From: Sphingomonas sp. Leaf20
GTDB lineage: Bacteria; Pseudomonadota; Alphaproteobacteria; Sphingomonadales; Sphingomonadaceae
Direction of reading: 5' to 3'
DNA: 64,000 nt
NCBI RefSeq assembly: GCF_001421535.1
Contig: NZ_LMKN01000011.1
Span: 31,015-95,014 of the forward strand
Positions 18,648-28,574 of this stretch are shown piece after piece; position 1 is the stretch's first letter, and each line of letters opens with the position of its first letter. Position numbers and translations under genes: made by a program. The notes beneath the pieces are model-generated. The model did no database searches and was not told the DNA's origin. It worked only from the letters and a program-made list of their open reading frames with translations.

Positions 18648-19547
18648 ATGAAGATGCTGATCGGCTCGTTGGTAGGCGCTCTCTCAATTACGACAGTTCA
18701 CGCCAACGATCAGCCAGCTGCTCGCCTTCCATTGGTCCAATATGGCCGTGGCATCGCTGCCAAGGTCGAGATCGGTGGAAAAGAGCGCCTGTTTCAGGTT
18801 GATACTGCAGGGGGCATGACGGTGGTGACGACAGCTACGGCCAGAGCGATCGGGTGCACACCGTGGGGGCGTATCGTCGGCTTCCATATGCGAGGTGCCC
18901 GCATCAGCGGGGCGCGCTGCGACGAAGTTCGTTTGCGATGGGGTGGCCTCAGCCTGAGCGCGCCTACGGCGCTAGTGATTGACGTCGGTAGCCCGGACGC
19001 ACCGCTTGACGGATTGCTGGCACTTGACGCATTTGCTGGCCGAACCGTCACGATCGACTTCGCCCGGATGGAACTGACGGTTGAGACCGAAGCCAGTGCC
19101 CGCAAACGCGTCAGCAGCGCAACTGAGATAAAGGCTCACCTAGCGCGCGAAGTCGGCGGGATCGCATTGTCGGCGTTTGTTGAGGTGCCGGCGCGTCATG
19201 GACCCTTGCGGCTGGAATTAGACAGCGGCAACACTGGACCAAACCTTGTCTCTCGTCCTCTGCTAGGCGAGGTAGGGCTCAATCCAGTCGGCAGCGGTGG
19301 CCAAATGGCAACGCTACGGCTCGCAGACGGCGTCTCGATCACCGGCCCGATCTACGGTCCTGATCTAGTGATCGACGGTAATCTCGGTATGTCGTTTTTG
19401 AAAGATTGGGTGGTGACGATAGATTTAGCGGCGGGTCGCGTCTGGCTACGACGTAGCGCGGTTTCACCTCCGCACGGTCTGGGTGAACTTCCACCGCCTC
19501 CCACCTCGGAAATGTCAAAGCCGGCCGATGTTTCTGTCGTAAACTGA
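18648..19547 (+). CDS. retropepsin-like aspartic protease, periplasmic
   Basis: A 299-aa protein with a signal peptide (MKMLIGSLVGALSITTVHA). It has two aspartyl-protease half-sites, Asp52 in FQVDTAGG and Asp192 in LELDSGNTG, with hydrophobic strands after each (GLLALDAF; GNLGMSFL). The two lobes in one chain match the bacterial single-chain retropepsin-like family. The first site reads DTAG instead of DTG(A/S). A proline-rich tail follows the second lobe. AAGGAAA precedes the ATG. No operon partner; substrate unknown. Confidence 0.75.
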   Translation: MKMLIGSLVGALSITTVHANDQPAARLPLVQYGRGIAAKVEIGGKERLFQVDTAGGMTVVTTATARAIGCTPWGRIVGFHMRGARISGARCDEVRLRWGGLSLSAPTALVIDVGSPDAPLDGLLALDAFAGRTVTIDFARMELTVETEASARKRVSSATEIKAHLAREVGGIALSAFVEVPARHGPLRLELDSGNTGPNLVSRPLLGEVGLNPVGSGGQMATLRLADGVSITGPIYGPDLVIDGNLGMSFLKDWVVTIDLAAGRVWLRRSAVSPPHGLGELPPPPTSEMSKPADVSVVN

Positions 19548-19902
19548 CGATGATAGACCCCGATCACTAGGCGCAATCTCCGCGCAGATCCGTAGCCGAG
19601 ATCGTCGCTTTTTGCGACGGGGTATCGTCCTGATGCTGCGGCCTTTCTTAAAATAGATGGTGATTGAGAACCGAAAGCTTTTCTCGAAAGCATCCCGGTT
19701 GCCGCTATTTAGCGCCCGTTCTGCACGCTGTTTCGCCAGCGATCCCTGCCCTGAAAAGACTAAAATGCCCCGGCGGGAATGCGCATGACGACAAGGGCTG
19801 ACCAAGGCGCCAAGTCTGGCTAACACAGGTTCTGCTCCCGGACGTGCATGACGTCGTGAGCGTCGAGATGATTGTCGAGCGACCGGCACCAAGGAGCTCG
19901 CA
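19548..19902. other. intergenic stretch, nothing recognised
   Basis: About 355 bp with no supported frame, repeat or RNA shape. The ribosome site AAGGAG of the next gene lies at its end. Confidence 0.5.
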
Positions 19903-21186
19903 TTGGAGAACCGGTTGGAACACGATGCCTGGTGGCAGACATATCTGGACCAATGGACGGCGGTGCCGTTTCACGACCTGATCGCGGCTGTCGCAATCCT
20001 AGGCACCGCGTTGCTGCTGGGCATCGCTGCCGCGCGCCTTGCCTGCCGATACCTCCTGCCGGCGCTGACGCCACGTCACGCCGACGTGATCGCGCCGCGT
20101 CTCATGGCAATTACTCGCGCTGGCGTGATGGCGCTGGTCCTGACGGCGTTTCTCGGCGTTCGGGGGCTAAACCCCGGTGCAGACCTTCTCCTCGCTGCGA
20201 GTCTCGGCATCGCGGTAGCCATGCTGGCCTACGAGTTCGGCCGTGCGCTTGGCCTGCGCAGCCGACCAGCGTCACTGATCGCCGCCGCCCTGTTTCTCAT
20301 CGTGCTGGCAAGTCGGCTGGGCGGCCTCGCTCCGTTGATCGCGGGACTGGACCGCGCCAGCATGGGGGTCGGCACCCGGCGTATTTCGCTGCTCGATATC
20401 GTCAACGCGGTCGGCTTATCGCTCCTGCTGTTCCTCGCCGCGCGCGCACTGCTCGGGCTGATCCTGCGCTGGATCGGGCAGGCTCGACTGCTTGACGCGG
20501 CGCAACGCGTACTGTTCCAGAAACTCGCTCAGATTGCGGTCGTCACCGTCGCGATTTTCGTTGGTATTGATCTTCTCGGCATCGATCTCACGGCGCTCGC
20601 CGTGTTCTCTGGCGCGTTCGGGCTTGCGATCGGTTTCGGCCTGCAGAAGACACTCGGCAATCTGATCGCCGGTCTCATCCTGTTGCTCGACCGATCGATC
20701 AAGCCCGGCGACGTCATCGCGGTCGGCGATACTTTCGGCTGGGTCAACAAGATCGGCGTTCGTGCAGTCTCTGTCCTGACCCGCGATGGCAAGGAACATC
20801 TGATCCCGAACGAACGGCTGATGACCGACGAAGTCGAAAACTGGTCGTTCTCGAGCCGGGACGTCAGGGTTCATGTCGGGTTTCGGGTGTCGTTCGATTG
20901 CGATCTGCGACTTGCGCAGCGGCTCGCGGTCGAGGCCGCGTCCGTCTCACCACGTGTGCTGACCGAACCCGCCCCTGTCTGCTGGATCAAGGAATTCGGC
21001 GACAATGGTGTCGAGTTCGACCTGCGGATCTGGATCGACAGCCCCGAGGCGGGGGTTGGGAACGTCACGAGCGACGTGTTCTTCCGCATCTGGGATCTGT
21101 TCAAGGAACACGGCGTTACCATGCCGGTGCCTCAGCGCGATCTCCGTTTTCCTTCGACGTCACGCGAACGAGGCCCGTCGACATAG
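19903..21186 (+). CDS. MscS-family mechanosensitive channel
   Basis: A 427-aa inner-membrane protein. Several transmembrane helices in the first 240 residues lead to the pore helix and cytoplasmic beta domain: FSGAFGLAIGFGLQKTLGNLIAGLILLLDRSIKPGDVI is the MscS signature, followed by TRDGKEHLIPNERLM. It opens under membrane tension to release solutes. Start is TTG, set by AAGGAG 7 bases before it. It is followed 160 bp later by a CBS-domain gene in the same direction. Confidence 0.9.
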   Translation: MENRLEHDAWWQTYLDQWTAVPFHDLIAAVAILGTALLLGIAAARLACRYLLPALTPRHADVIAPRLMAITRAGVMALVLTAFLGVRGLNPGADLLLAASLGIAVAMLAYEFGRALGLRSRPASLIAAALFLIVLASRLGGLAPLIAGLDRASMGVGTRRISLLDIVNAVGLSLLLFLAARALLGLILRWIGQARLLDAAQRVLFQKLAQIAVVTVAIFVGIDLLGIDLTALAVFSGAFGLAIGFGLQKTLGNLIAGLILLLDRSIKPGDVIAVGDTFGWVNKIGVRAVSVLTRDGKEHLIPNERLMTDEVENWSFSSRDVRVHVGFRVSFDCDLRLAQRLAVEAASVSPRVLTEPAPVCWIKEFGDNGVEFDLRIWIDSPEAGVGNVTSDVFFRIWDLFKEHGVTMPVPQRDLRFPSTSRERGPST

Positions 21187-21346
21187 TCGCCCTCGACACC
21201 CGCCTCGGCGATCCGGTGAACCCCAAGCAATGGCCGGCTTCGACGCGATCCGGAGGGCATTCATCCGAACTGACCATCACGCCGCAGCGTATGGAACTTG
21301 CGCGACCGTGAACGCTTCCCTCTGAACCAAGAAGGATTCGACAGGT

Positions 21347-21805
21347 ATGAAAGTAGCCGAACTGATGAGCCGAGACGTCGAGTTCATCGGAAAGAACGAC
21401 ACGATCCAGGCTGCTGCCGTACTGATGGGGGAAATCGACGTCGGTGCGCTGCCGGTGGGAAGCACGGACGCTCCATTGGGGGTCATCACGACCCGGGACG
21501 TTCTTTTCAGGGTCTGCTCTACGGGCAAGGACCCGGCGACCACGCTGGTAGCCGAGGCGATGACGGAGCACGTCCATACCTGCGATCCGGACGAAGACGT
21601 GGAGGCGGCGCTCGACCTGATGGCGGGATACCATGTCCGCCGGCTGCTGGTGCGGGATGCCGACGGCAAGACCGTCGGCTGGCTCACGCTGGGGGACATC
21701 TCCCGCAAGCTGCTGATCGACAGTGGCACCGTCCGCGACGGTCTCGCCGACCTCAGCCGATACAGCCGTCGGGAGGTCAGCGACGGGAATCATTCTCGCG
21801 ATTGA
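21347..21805 (+). CDS. CBS-domain-pair protein
   Basis: A 152-aa stand-alone Bateman module. The first CBS motif covers about residues 5-60 (VAELMSRDVEFI to PLGVITTRDVLFR) and the second about 70-125 (VAEAMTEHVHTC to VGWLTLGDISRKL). Such modules bind adenine nucleotides and act as energy sensors. The target is unknown. The end overlaps the stop of the convergent DUF533 gene by 29 bp. Confidence 0.85.
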   Translation: MKVAELMSRDVEFIGKNDTIQAAAVLMGEIDVGALPVGSTDAPLGVITTRDVLFRVCSTGKDPATTLVAEAMTEHVHTCDPDEDVEAALDLMAGYHVRRLLVRDADGKTVGWLTLGDISRKLLIDSGTVRDGLADLSRYSRREVSDGNHSRD

Positions 21806-22367
21806 GGCGCAGGATGATATCGTTCGACAGGTCGAGCCTGATCGCCAGATAGGCAAGATAGGCGCGGGAGACAGCGGACTCGCGCCCGATAACGGCGATC
21901 GATACGGCATAGAAACGCTCGGCTATGCGCGGCGTTTCGACCTGCCGGACAAGGCTTTCGATCGACGGGGGACGCTCGATCTCTGCCAGTATATCGCACC
22001 GGGCATCCTCCGTGAGCGGCGCGGTCCTGGCATATATCACCAGACGCGCACGTTCGGCCTGCTGCAGCCCGCCATCGGCGTGCCCCGCAGCGGCCATCCC
22101 CCGGATCAGCAACGCCGCCTCCGTGGGGGACACGCCAGACAAATCCGTTGGGTCGCTCTGCATCAATTGAATGCGATTGCGCAGATGCGCGTCCAGTATC
22201 TTGACCGCCAAAACCTGGTCCAGCACGGCCCTGCGAAGGGAGGCGTGATCGGGTTCGCCCGCTTTCACGTTGCGTCCGCTGCCGACCGATCCGCCACGGC
22301 GCGCGGCGTGCAGAACCCAGTCGGGGTTCGCAACGCCGTCTACACTGTCGTCGAGGCGAATGGTCAC
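21777..22367 (-). CDS. DUF533/TerB-like protein, coupled to a two-component system
   Basis: About 196 aa. The C-terminal 110 residues (ALLIRGMAAAGHADGGLQQ to LAYLAIRLDLSNDIILRLN) fit DUF533, a TerB-like helical fold typified by E. coli YebE, which is membrane-anchored there. I set the start at the GTG 22365-22367 because it overlaps the receiver stop (GTGA), matching the ATGA overlap one gene earlier. It is the third gene of a kinase, receiver, DUF533 operon, so a link to envelope stress signalling is inferred. Confidence 0.7.
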   Translation of the reverse strand: MTIRLDDSVDGVANPDWVLHAARRGGSVGSGRNVKAGEPDHASLRRAVLDQVLAVKILDAHLRNRIQLMQSDPTDLSGVSPTEAALLIRGMAAAGHADGGLQQAERARLVIYARTAPLTEDARCDILAEIERPPSIESLVRQVETPRIAERFYAVSIAVIGRESAVSRAYLAYLAIRLDLSNDIILRLNRENDSRR

Positions 22368-22747
22368 CCGGCATCGGCCATTGATGCGAGCGCCGTCTCG
22401 ATCTGTTCGAGCAGCCTGGAAAAGTCGATCGGTTTGGGGTGATAGTCGGTACATCCCGCCGCGATCGCCTTCTCGCGATCACCGGTCATGGCGTGCGCGG
22501 TCAATGCGATGACCGGTATCTCGCGTGTCGCCTCGTCGGCACGCAATTCACGAACCGCTGAATAGCCGTCGAGCACGGGCAGGTTGACGTCCATCAGGAT
22601 CAAGTCCGGGCGATTGGCACGAACAGCGTCAACGCCGGAGCGGCCGTCATTCGCGACGACCACGTCATGTCCCTTGCGACGGAGACGCCGTGACAGGAAA
22701 TCCCAGATCTCCTCATGGTCTTCTACCAGCAACAGGGTCGCCATCAT
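22364..22747 (-). CDS. single-domain response regulator (CheY-like)
   Basis: A 127-aa receiver with no output domain. Asp53 in LILMDVNLPVLDG is the phosphorylation site, the acidic pair is in LLVEDH, and a Lys in HPKPIDF closes the site. It probably takes phosphate from the hybrid kinase encoded just upstream, whose stop overlaps its start (ATGA). Confidence 0.9.
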   Translation of the reverse strand: MMATLLLVEDHEEIWDFLSRRLRRKGHDVVVANDGRSGVDAVRANRPDLILMDVNLPVLDGYSAVRELRADEATREIPVIALTAHAMTGDREKAIAAGCTDYHPKPIDFSRLLEQIETALASMADAG

Positions 22748-24831
22748 TCTGCTCCACTTGGGGTTGGTAACGTTTCAGGGGTATGATCCGCCAGGAACGC
22801 CTTCAGTTTGGCCGCAAACGCGTTGCCGTTGGCCGCCTCGATCATATCTGCGTCGATCGCCCGGATCGCGCGACGCGCTTCCGCCCCTATACCATCCGAC
22901 AGGACGACGATTGAGGTAGCGGCACCGACTCGTTCGCGGATCGAGGGAAGGTCGCTCAGCCCGTCTGGCGCATCCGCGAGGTCGACCAGCACCAGTTGCG
23001 GCTTATGCGCTGGCAGCGTGCCAGCCAGTAGAGCTGATATGCTCGTGCTGCCCAGGGTCCAGCCTTCGCTGTCGAACGCGGCCTTCAATGCCGCCTTGGT
23101 ATCAATGTCCGACCCCGCCAGCAGTGCCTGTGGCGCCTCCGCGACCCGATATCGATCGAGGATCGTCTTCAGTCGAGTCCAGTCGACCGGTTTGGGCAGA
23201 TGGTCGACCGCGCCCATCGACAACGACAGTCCGCGTTCGCGGCTTACCGTCACCATCACCACCGGCGTATCCGCCAGCACCGGGTCCGCCTTTAACGCGT
23301 TCAGTACCGCCCAGCCGTCCATGCGCGGCATCATCACGTCGAGCATGATCGCGCTCGGTCGATAGCGATGCGCCATGGCGAGCCCGGCCTCGCCGTCGCT
23401 GGCGGTCAGGACCTGAAACCCCTCGCGCTCCAGAAACCGCTGGAGCAGTTCGCGCATCGGCCGTTCGTCATCGATCACGAGTACCGTCGAACGCGTTTCG
23501 ATGAGGACCGGCGAATCTTCATCCTCCCGTGTGACGTCCTCCTGAAGGTCGGTCAGCACGGCGAGGCGGAAACACGATCCCTCTCCGAGCCGGCTCTCCA
23601 CCGTCACCGTGCCGCCCAGCCGCTGTGCAAACGCACGCGTAATCGCCAGCCCCAAGCCGCTGCCGCCATATTGCCGCGTCACCGAATTGTCCGCCTGCAT
23701 GAAGCGTTCGAACAGCCGCCCGACCTGCTCCGGGGTCATGCCGATACCGGTGTCGCGCACCTCGAACACGATGAAGGTGTCGCTGCGATGAGCCGATAGC
23801 GTAATCTGTCCGTTGCTCGTGAACTTCGCGGCGTTGCTGACCAGGTTGAACAGGCACTGACGCAGCTTGACCACGTCGGAGCCGATCTCCCCCAGCGCTG
23901 TCGGCACATCGACGAGCAGACGGTTGTCGTTCTTCGCCACCAGCGCCTGCGCCGTATCGACGACCGTGCCGATCAGCGCGTCGGCGTCAAACCGCTCGAT
24001 ATACAGTTCATCCCGGCCTGCCTCGATCTTCGACAGGTCCAGCACGGCGTTGATGAGATCCAGCAGGTGCCGTGCATTCGCGGTAATCTTGCTTAGATCG
24101 GCGCGAACCTCGACCGGATCGGCCCCCTCGTAATCCTCTTCCAGCATTTCTGCATAGCCGATGACCGCGCTCAACGGCGTGCGCAGTTCATGGCTCATAT
24201 TGGCGATGAACTGGCTCTTCGCCAGCGCTGCCTCTTCCGCCTTGAACTTTGCCGCTGCAAGCGCGCGCTCCGCCGCCTTGCGTTCGCCGATCTCGCTGTG
24301 GATGCCGACCCATTCCCGCGCGGTGCCGTCGGCGCCGCACACCGGGGCTGCCCGCGCCTGCATGTCGACATACGCGCCGTCATGGCGCCGGATGCGGTGT
24401 TCGATCTCATAGACCCGGCCTGTCGCTGCCGCATCCGCCCACGCCGCCCTGCTCGTCTCGCGATCGTCGGGGTGGATCGCATCGACCCAGCCGAAGCCGA
24501 GCATGTCGTCGAACGACTGTCCGGTAAAGGCTTCCCAGCTCGGCTGGGGATCACGGAACTCGCCGTCACTCCCGGTCGTCCACACGATTGCCGATGTCGC
24601 CTCGATCAGCGAGCGGAAGCGTGCCTCGCTCTGGCGCATCGCGGCCTCGGCCGCGCGGGTCGTCGCCAGCGAGCGGGCGAAGTCGCGGCCACGCCACGTC
24701 GCGCCGGCAATCGCGGCCAGGCCGGCGATGCCAACACCGAGGCGGACGGGCAGCCGCGCGGGCGCGGGTCGGCGGGGGGAGTTGGCTGTCACAGCCGGTA
24801 TAACGCGCGGCCTGCCCTTCGATCCTCGCAT
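22744..24831 (-). CDS. PAS-containing hybrid sensor histidine kinase
   Basis: About 695 aa. Order: one transmembrane helix (about 30-46), PAS domain (66-186), HisKA with His214 in NMSHELRTPL, HATPase (NLVSNAAKF, DTGIGM, GGSGLGLAI), a receiver with Asp498 in AIMLDVMMPRMDG, and a second weak receiver-like domain near the end with VLVDLADAPDG. The start 24829-24831 avoids overlap with the divergent SLC13 gene at 24909. With no periplasmic loop, the signal is probably sensed in the cytosol by the PAS domain. Confidence 0.9.
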   Translation of the reverse strand: MRGSKGRPRVIPAVTANSPRRPAPARLPVRLGVGIAGLAAIAGATWRGRDFARSLATTRAAEAAMRQSEARFRSLIEATSAIVWTTGSDGEFRDPQPSWEAFTGQSFDDMLGFGWVDAIHPDDRETSRAAWADAAATGRVYEIEHRIRRHDGAYVDMQARAAPVCGADGTAREWVGIHSEIGERKAAERALAAAKFKAEEAALAKSQFIANMSHELRTPLSAVIGYAEMLEEDYEGADPVEVRADLSKITANARHLLDLINAVLDLSKIEAGRDELYIERFDADALIGTVVDTAQALVAKNDNRLLVDVPTALGEIGSDVVKLRQCLFNLVSNAAKFTSNGQITLSAHRSDTFIVFEVRDTGIGMTPEQVGRLFERFMQADNSVTRQYGGSGLGLAITRAFAQRLGGTVTVESRLGEGSCFRLAVLTDLQEDVTREDEDSPVLIETRSTVLVIDDERPMRELLQRFLEREGFQVLTASDGEAGLAMAHRYRPSAIMLDVMMPRMDGWAVLNALKADPVLADTPVVMVTVSRERGLSLSMGAVDHLPKPVDWTRLKTILDRYRVAEAPQALLAGSDIDTKAALKAAFDSEGWTLGSTSISALLAGTLPAHKPQLVLVDLADAPDGLSDLPSIRERVGAATSIVVLSDGIGAEARRAIRAIDADMIEAANGNAFAAKLKAFLADHTPETLPTPSGAE

Positions 24832-24908
24832 GGCGGCTGGAACGTCGACAAAGAGCCGACGTTCAGAGGCTGTTATGGGACGAACGTTCCCGTTGGGGAG
24901 CACTGTCC

Positions 24909-26669
24909 GTGACATTCGATCAATTCGCGTCGTTCGGCATAATCGGCGCGGTGGTGGTCCTGCTGGTATGGGACAAACTAGGATACGACGTAGTCGCCAT
25001 CCTCGCACTCCTCGCAACGGTCCTGCTTGGGCTCGTACCCGCCAAGGATGCATTCGCAGGGTTTGCCGACGACATCGTCATCATCATCGCCTCCGCGCTG
25101 GTCGTCAGTGCGGGCATTGCCCGGTCCGGCATCGTCGATGCCTTGATCCGGCCGTTCGCCGCGCGGCTCGATACGCCCGGCCGCCAGATCGTCGGCCTTG
25201 GCGGCGCCGTCGCAATCCTGTCGGCCGTCATGAAGAATATCGGCGCGCTTGCGATCTTCATGCCGGTCGCGACGCAACTAGCCCGGCGGCACCGGACCAA
25301 GCAACATTTCGTACTGATGCCGATGGCGTTCGCGTCGCTCATGGGCGGGCTGATGACGCTGGTCGGTACGTCGCCGAATCTCGTGGTCAGCCGCGTTCGC
25401 CAGGATCTGCTCGGCAAGCCGTTCGGTATGTTCGACTATCTGCCGGTCGGGTTGGGTATCACGCTGGTCGGCATGATATTCCTGACGTTCGGCTGGCGAC
25501 TGCTGCCCACGGACCGGCAGGGGTCGCGATCGGCAGAGGATGCATTCTCGGTCGAGGATTATGTCTCCGAACTACGGTTGTCGGACGACTCGGCATACGT
25601 CGGTCAAACCGTTGCGGACATCGAAAAGCTCGCATCGGGCGAAGTCCACGTCGCCGGTATCATCCGCGAGCGTTTCCGACGGTTGGTGCCGGAACCGGAC
25701 TGGACGATTTCGATCGACGACGTTTTGCTGATCAAGGGCGACGCGCCGGCGCTGCAACGGGTGGTCATCGGTGCCGGTCTCATTCCGGCGGCAGACCGAG
25801 CGTTGGACGGCGGCAACCTGTCGATTGCAGAGGCCATCGTTCAGAAAGAATCGCCGTTGATCGGACAGACCTCGTCCACCGCCCGGCTGGCCGAGCAGTT
25901 CGGGCTGACGCTGATCGCCATCAGCCGGACCGGCTACCGGTTCCGGCGACGGTTGCGGCAGGTCTCGTTCAGGGAGGGCGACTTGCTGCTGCTACGCGGC
26001 CCCGAACATAATCTGAGCGATCGGCTGACAACGGCCGGACTGTTTCCTCTGGCCGAACGCCGGCTTCAAGTGGGTCGCCGTCGGTCGGTCTGGGTACCGG
26101 CCGGCATCGTGGTACTGACCGTGCTGGCGCTGGCGTTGCAGATCGTGCCGGTGGCGATCGCGTTCCTAGCCGCAGCAACCGCAATGATCGTGTCCGGCGT
26201 GCTGAAGCCAGACGAAGCCTATGGCGCGATCGAATGGCCGATCCTGGTTTTGATCGGAGCGCTGATCCCGGTAAGCGGTACGCTGGAGACCACAGGCGGA
26301 ACGGCAATCATCGCCAGCGGCCTGTCGACGGTGGCGGCGCAGCTGCCACCGTTCGCGATCATCGCGTTAGTCATGGCGGCCGCGATGGCCGTTACGCCAT
26401 TTCTGAACAATGCGGCGACCGTACTCGTGATGGCACCGATCGGTGCGACGATGGCCCAGCAACTTGGCTTGCGACCGGATGCCTTCCTGATGGCGGTAGC
26501 GGTGGGTGCTGGCAGCGATTTCCTCACTCCAATCGGGCATCAATGTAATACGCTAGTGATGGGGCCGGGTGGGTACCGGTTTGCCGATTATGCCCGGCTG
26601 GGCATTCCGCTTTCGCTGCTCATTCTAAGCCTTGGAACGACGCTCATTCTGTATTTCTGGCCGTTATAG
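24909..26669 (+). CDS. SLC13/DASS-family permease with two RCK_C domains
   Basis: A 586-aa transporter with hydrophobic helices 1-200 and 395-586 of the CitMHS/SLC13 type (VMKNIGALAIFMPVA; NNAATVLVMAPI; DFLTPIGHQCN). They flank two cytoplasmic TrkA-C/RCK_C domains at roughly 215-300 and 305-390. These proteins carry anions such as dicarboxylates or sulfate with Na+ or H+; the substrate cannot be told from sequence. It starts with GTG and diverges from the hybrid kinase across 77 bp. Confidence 0.88.
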   Translation: MTFDQFASFGIIGAVVVLLVWDKLGYDVVAILALLATVLLGLVPAKDAFAGFADDIVIIIASALVVSAGIARSGIVDALIRPFAARLDTPGRQIVGLGGAVAILSAVMKNIGALAIFMPVATQLARRHRTKQHFVLMPMAFASLMGGLMTLVGTSPNLVVSRVRQDLLGKPFGMFDYLPVGLGITLVGMIFLTFGWRLLPTDRQGSRSAEDAFSVEDYVSELRLSDDSAYVGQTVADIEKLASGEVHVAGIIRERFRRLVPEPDWTISIDDVLLIKGDAPALQRVVIGAGLIPAADRALDGGNLSIAEAIVQKESPLIGQTSSTARLAEQFGLTLIAISRTGYRFRRRLRQVSFREGDLLLLRGPEHNLSDRLTTAGLFPLAERRLQVGRRRSVWVPAGIVVLTVLALALQIVPVAIAFLAAATAMIVSGVLKPDEAYGAIEWPILVLIGALIPVSGTLETTGGTAIIASGLSTVAAQLPPFAIIALVMAAAMAVTPFLNNAATVLVMAPIGATMAQQLGLRPDAFLMAVAVGAGSDFLTPIGHQCNTLVMGPGGYRFADYARLGIPLSLLILSLGTTLILYFWPL

Positions 26670-26816
26670 ATGCATCCAATGGGGTATCGCTGCCGCCTTT
26701 AGGTACATCGCACAAAGACATTGTTATCCATGCGTTGAACCTACCATAGGCTGTGCGTTGACGACGCTCACGGGCAGGCCATGGACGGGAGCGGAATGGC
26801 TGGGATTGGTGGATTG

Positions 26817-28334
26817 TGTTGAAAAAGCCGGCCTTGGTGCGGGGCGGACCCAGGCTTAAAACCAAGGCAAGCATTCCTGCCGTCTCAGGCAGGTGCCATC
26901 TGCGCCGGCATCGGGATGCGCTTGGCCATCTTGCGGAGGTTCTGGGCAGTGGCAGCGAGGAGGAACTCATCCTTGGCGCCGTTTGGTCCTCGTAGGCGGA
27001 GGCGGTCGAGCTTCAAGATGCGTTTGAGGTGCGCAAAGAGCATCTCAACCTTCTTACGCTCACGACGGGATGTCACATAGGCGTCGGTAGCGGCGATATC
27101 GCGCGCCAGATCGCGGGCAACCTCATGGATGGACCTGGTTACCTTCCGTGCTGGCGTGTTGGGTGTGCAACGTTGCCGCAGATCGCAGCCCCCGCAGTCC
27201 TGCTGGCGGGCGCGATAGCGGATGAAGCCGTCCTGGCCGACATCGCCGCGGGCCTGCGTGAAGTTGCGGTTGCGGGGACGCAGGCGGTTGCCGGCAGGGC
27301 AGACATAGCTGTCGTCGCTCAGGTCATAGCGGAAGTCTGCCCTCTCGAAGGTGCCGTCGCGGCGGACCGACTTGTCGAATACGGGGATGTGCGGGTGGAT
27401 ATCGCGCTCGTGGACGAGCCACGCCAGCATCTCGGCCGAGCCATACCCTGTGTCCGCTGCCAGCCGTTCGGGCCAGACGCCAAACCGGTCCTGCACGCGC
27501 TCGATCATCCGTTTGCAGGCGGTCACTTCGGCCTGCCGGATCGCGGTGCTCGCCTCCACGTCCATGATGACGGCATGGTCGAGATCGATGAGGTAGTTGG
27601 TCGAGTAGGCGTAATAGGCATGCCCGCCATGCGCGCAGGTCCAGCGCGACGCCGGATCCGCCGGCGCCAGAAACTTCGGCACGACCGGCGTAGCCGCCCC
27701 GAATGCGGCATCGTCGAGGACGGCAAGATACTCGCGAACGGCACGATTGTTGGCCTCGGGCGGCAGACCCTCGCTACCCGGGGCACCGGTTTGACGATTG
27801 GCATCGGCCCGGATCAGGCTCGCATCAATAGCGAAGCCTTCGCCACCGACCAGCCCCTCGGCCATGCAGCGCTCGACCGTCGTTTCGAACAGCTTGCGCA
27901 GCAGTTCGCTGTCGCGAAAGCGACCATGGCGGTTCTTCGAGAAGGTCGAGTGGTCGGGAACATCTCCTTCCAGCCCCAGCCGGCAGAACCAGCGATAGGC
28001 CAGGTTCAGATGCACCTCGTCGCATAACCGACGCTCGGAACGGATCCCCATGCAGTAGCCGATGATGAGCATGCGGATCATCAACTCAAGGTCGATCGAT
28101 CGCCGTCCCATTTCGCTGTAGAACGGCTTCAGGTGCTCGCGGATGCTCGACAGATCGACGAACCGGTCGACCGAGCGCAGCATATGATCCGCGGGGACAT
28201 GTCGCTCCAGACTGAAGCTGTAGAACAGCGCCTCCTGCGCCACCATCCGCTCGCCCATCATCGGCCTGTCTCCGCTTGTTTGGCGAAGATTGAATCAGAC
28301 CGACAACACCACTGCAAGCCCGACTTTTTCAACA
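26817..28334 (-). mobile_element. IS1182-family insertion sequence, apparently complete
   Basis: A 1,518-bp element bounded by inverted repeats TGTTGAAAAAGCCGGCCTTG (left) and TGTTGAAAAAGTCGGGCTTG (right, read inward), with 2 mismatches in 20. One full-length transposase fills it. I see no clear target duplication at the edges. Confidence 0.85.
26885..28261 (-). CDS. IS1182-family DDE transposase
   Basis: A 458-aa transposase. The N-terminal DUF772-type domain (DLELMIRMLIIGYCMGIRSERRL) is followed by the DDE core: Asp in FAIDASLI, Asp in AADTGYGSAEM, Glu in RKKVEMLFAHLKRIL. A cysteine cluster (CGGCDLRQRCTP) lies between the second Asp and the Glu, typical of the family. There is no frameshift or stop, so the element may still be active. 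Confidence 0.93.
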   Translation of the reverse strand: MMGERMVAQEALFYSFSLERHVPADHMLRSVDRFVDLSSIREHLKPFYSEMGRRSIDLELMIRMLIIGYCMGIRSERRLCDEVHLNLAYRWFCRLGLEGDVPDHSTFSKNRHGRFRDSELLRKLFETTVERCMAEGLVGGEGFAIDASLIRADANRQTGAPGSEGLPPEANNRAVREYLAVLDDAAFGAATPVVPKFLAPADPASRWTCAHGGHAYYAYSTNYLIDLDHAVIMDVEASTAIRQAEVTACKRMIERVQDRFGVWPERLAADTGYGSAEMLAWLVHERDIHPHIPVFDKSVRRDGTFERADFRYDLSDDSYVCPAGNRLRPRNRNFTQARGDVGQDGFIRYRARQQDCGGCDLRQRCTPNTPARKVTRSIHEVARDLARDIAATDAYVTSRRERKKVEMLFAHLKRILKLDRLRLRGPNGAKDEFLLAATAQNLRKMAKRIPMPAQMAPA

Positions 28335-28460
28335 GAATCGGGAGGTCAGCGGACGGTCCGCTTTCGGAGCCTGTTATGGGAAAACCGACACTAAATGTAG
28401 GCGTGAAACGCCTTAGATTTTTGCACCGGCGCATCGCACGGTTCCCGCCGTTTTCTGGCC

Positions 28461-28486
28461 GATGCAAAACCTGTGAGTTTTGCATC
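28461..28486. repeat. perfect hairpin GATGCAAAAC / GTTTTGCATC
   Basis: Ten-base perfect arms with a 6-base loop (ctgtga). A second hairpin with the same GATGCAAAA core is at 28864-28891; together they bracket the small gene at 28575. Confidence 0.7.
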
Positions 28487-28574
28487 ATGCCGCGGCTGAG
28501 GGCTAAATCGTTACGTAGAGGGATTTGTCAGCAGTCCAGGTGCATACTCAGCGGATCGGCAACGGGGAGATGCG

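Noticed and set aside
26803..28345. Target-site duplication of the IS1182 element
   Set aside because: Flanks (…GGATTG and GAATCG…) do not match well enough to call a duplication.
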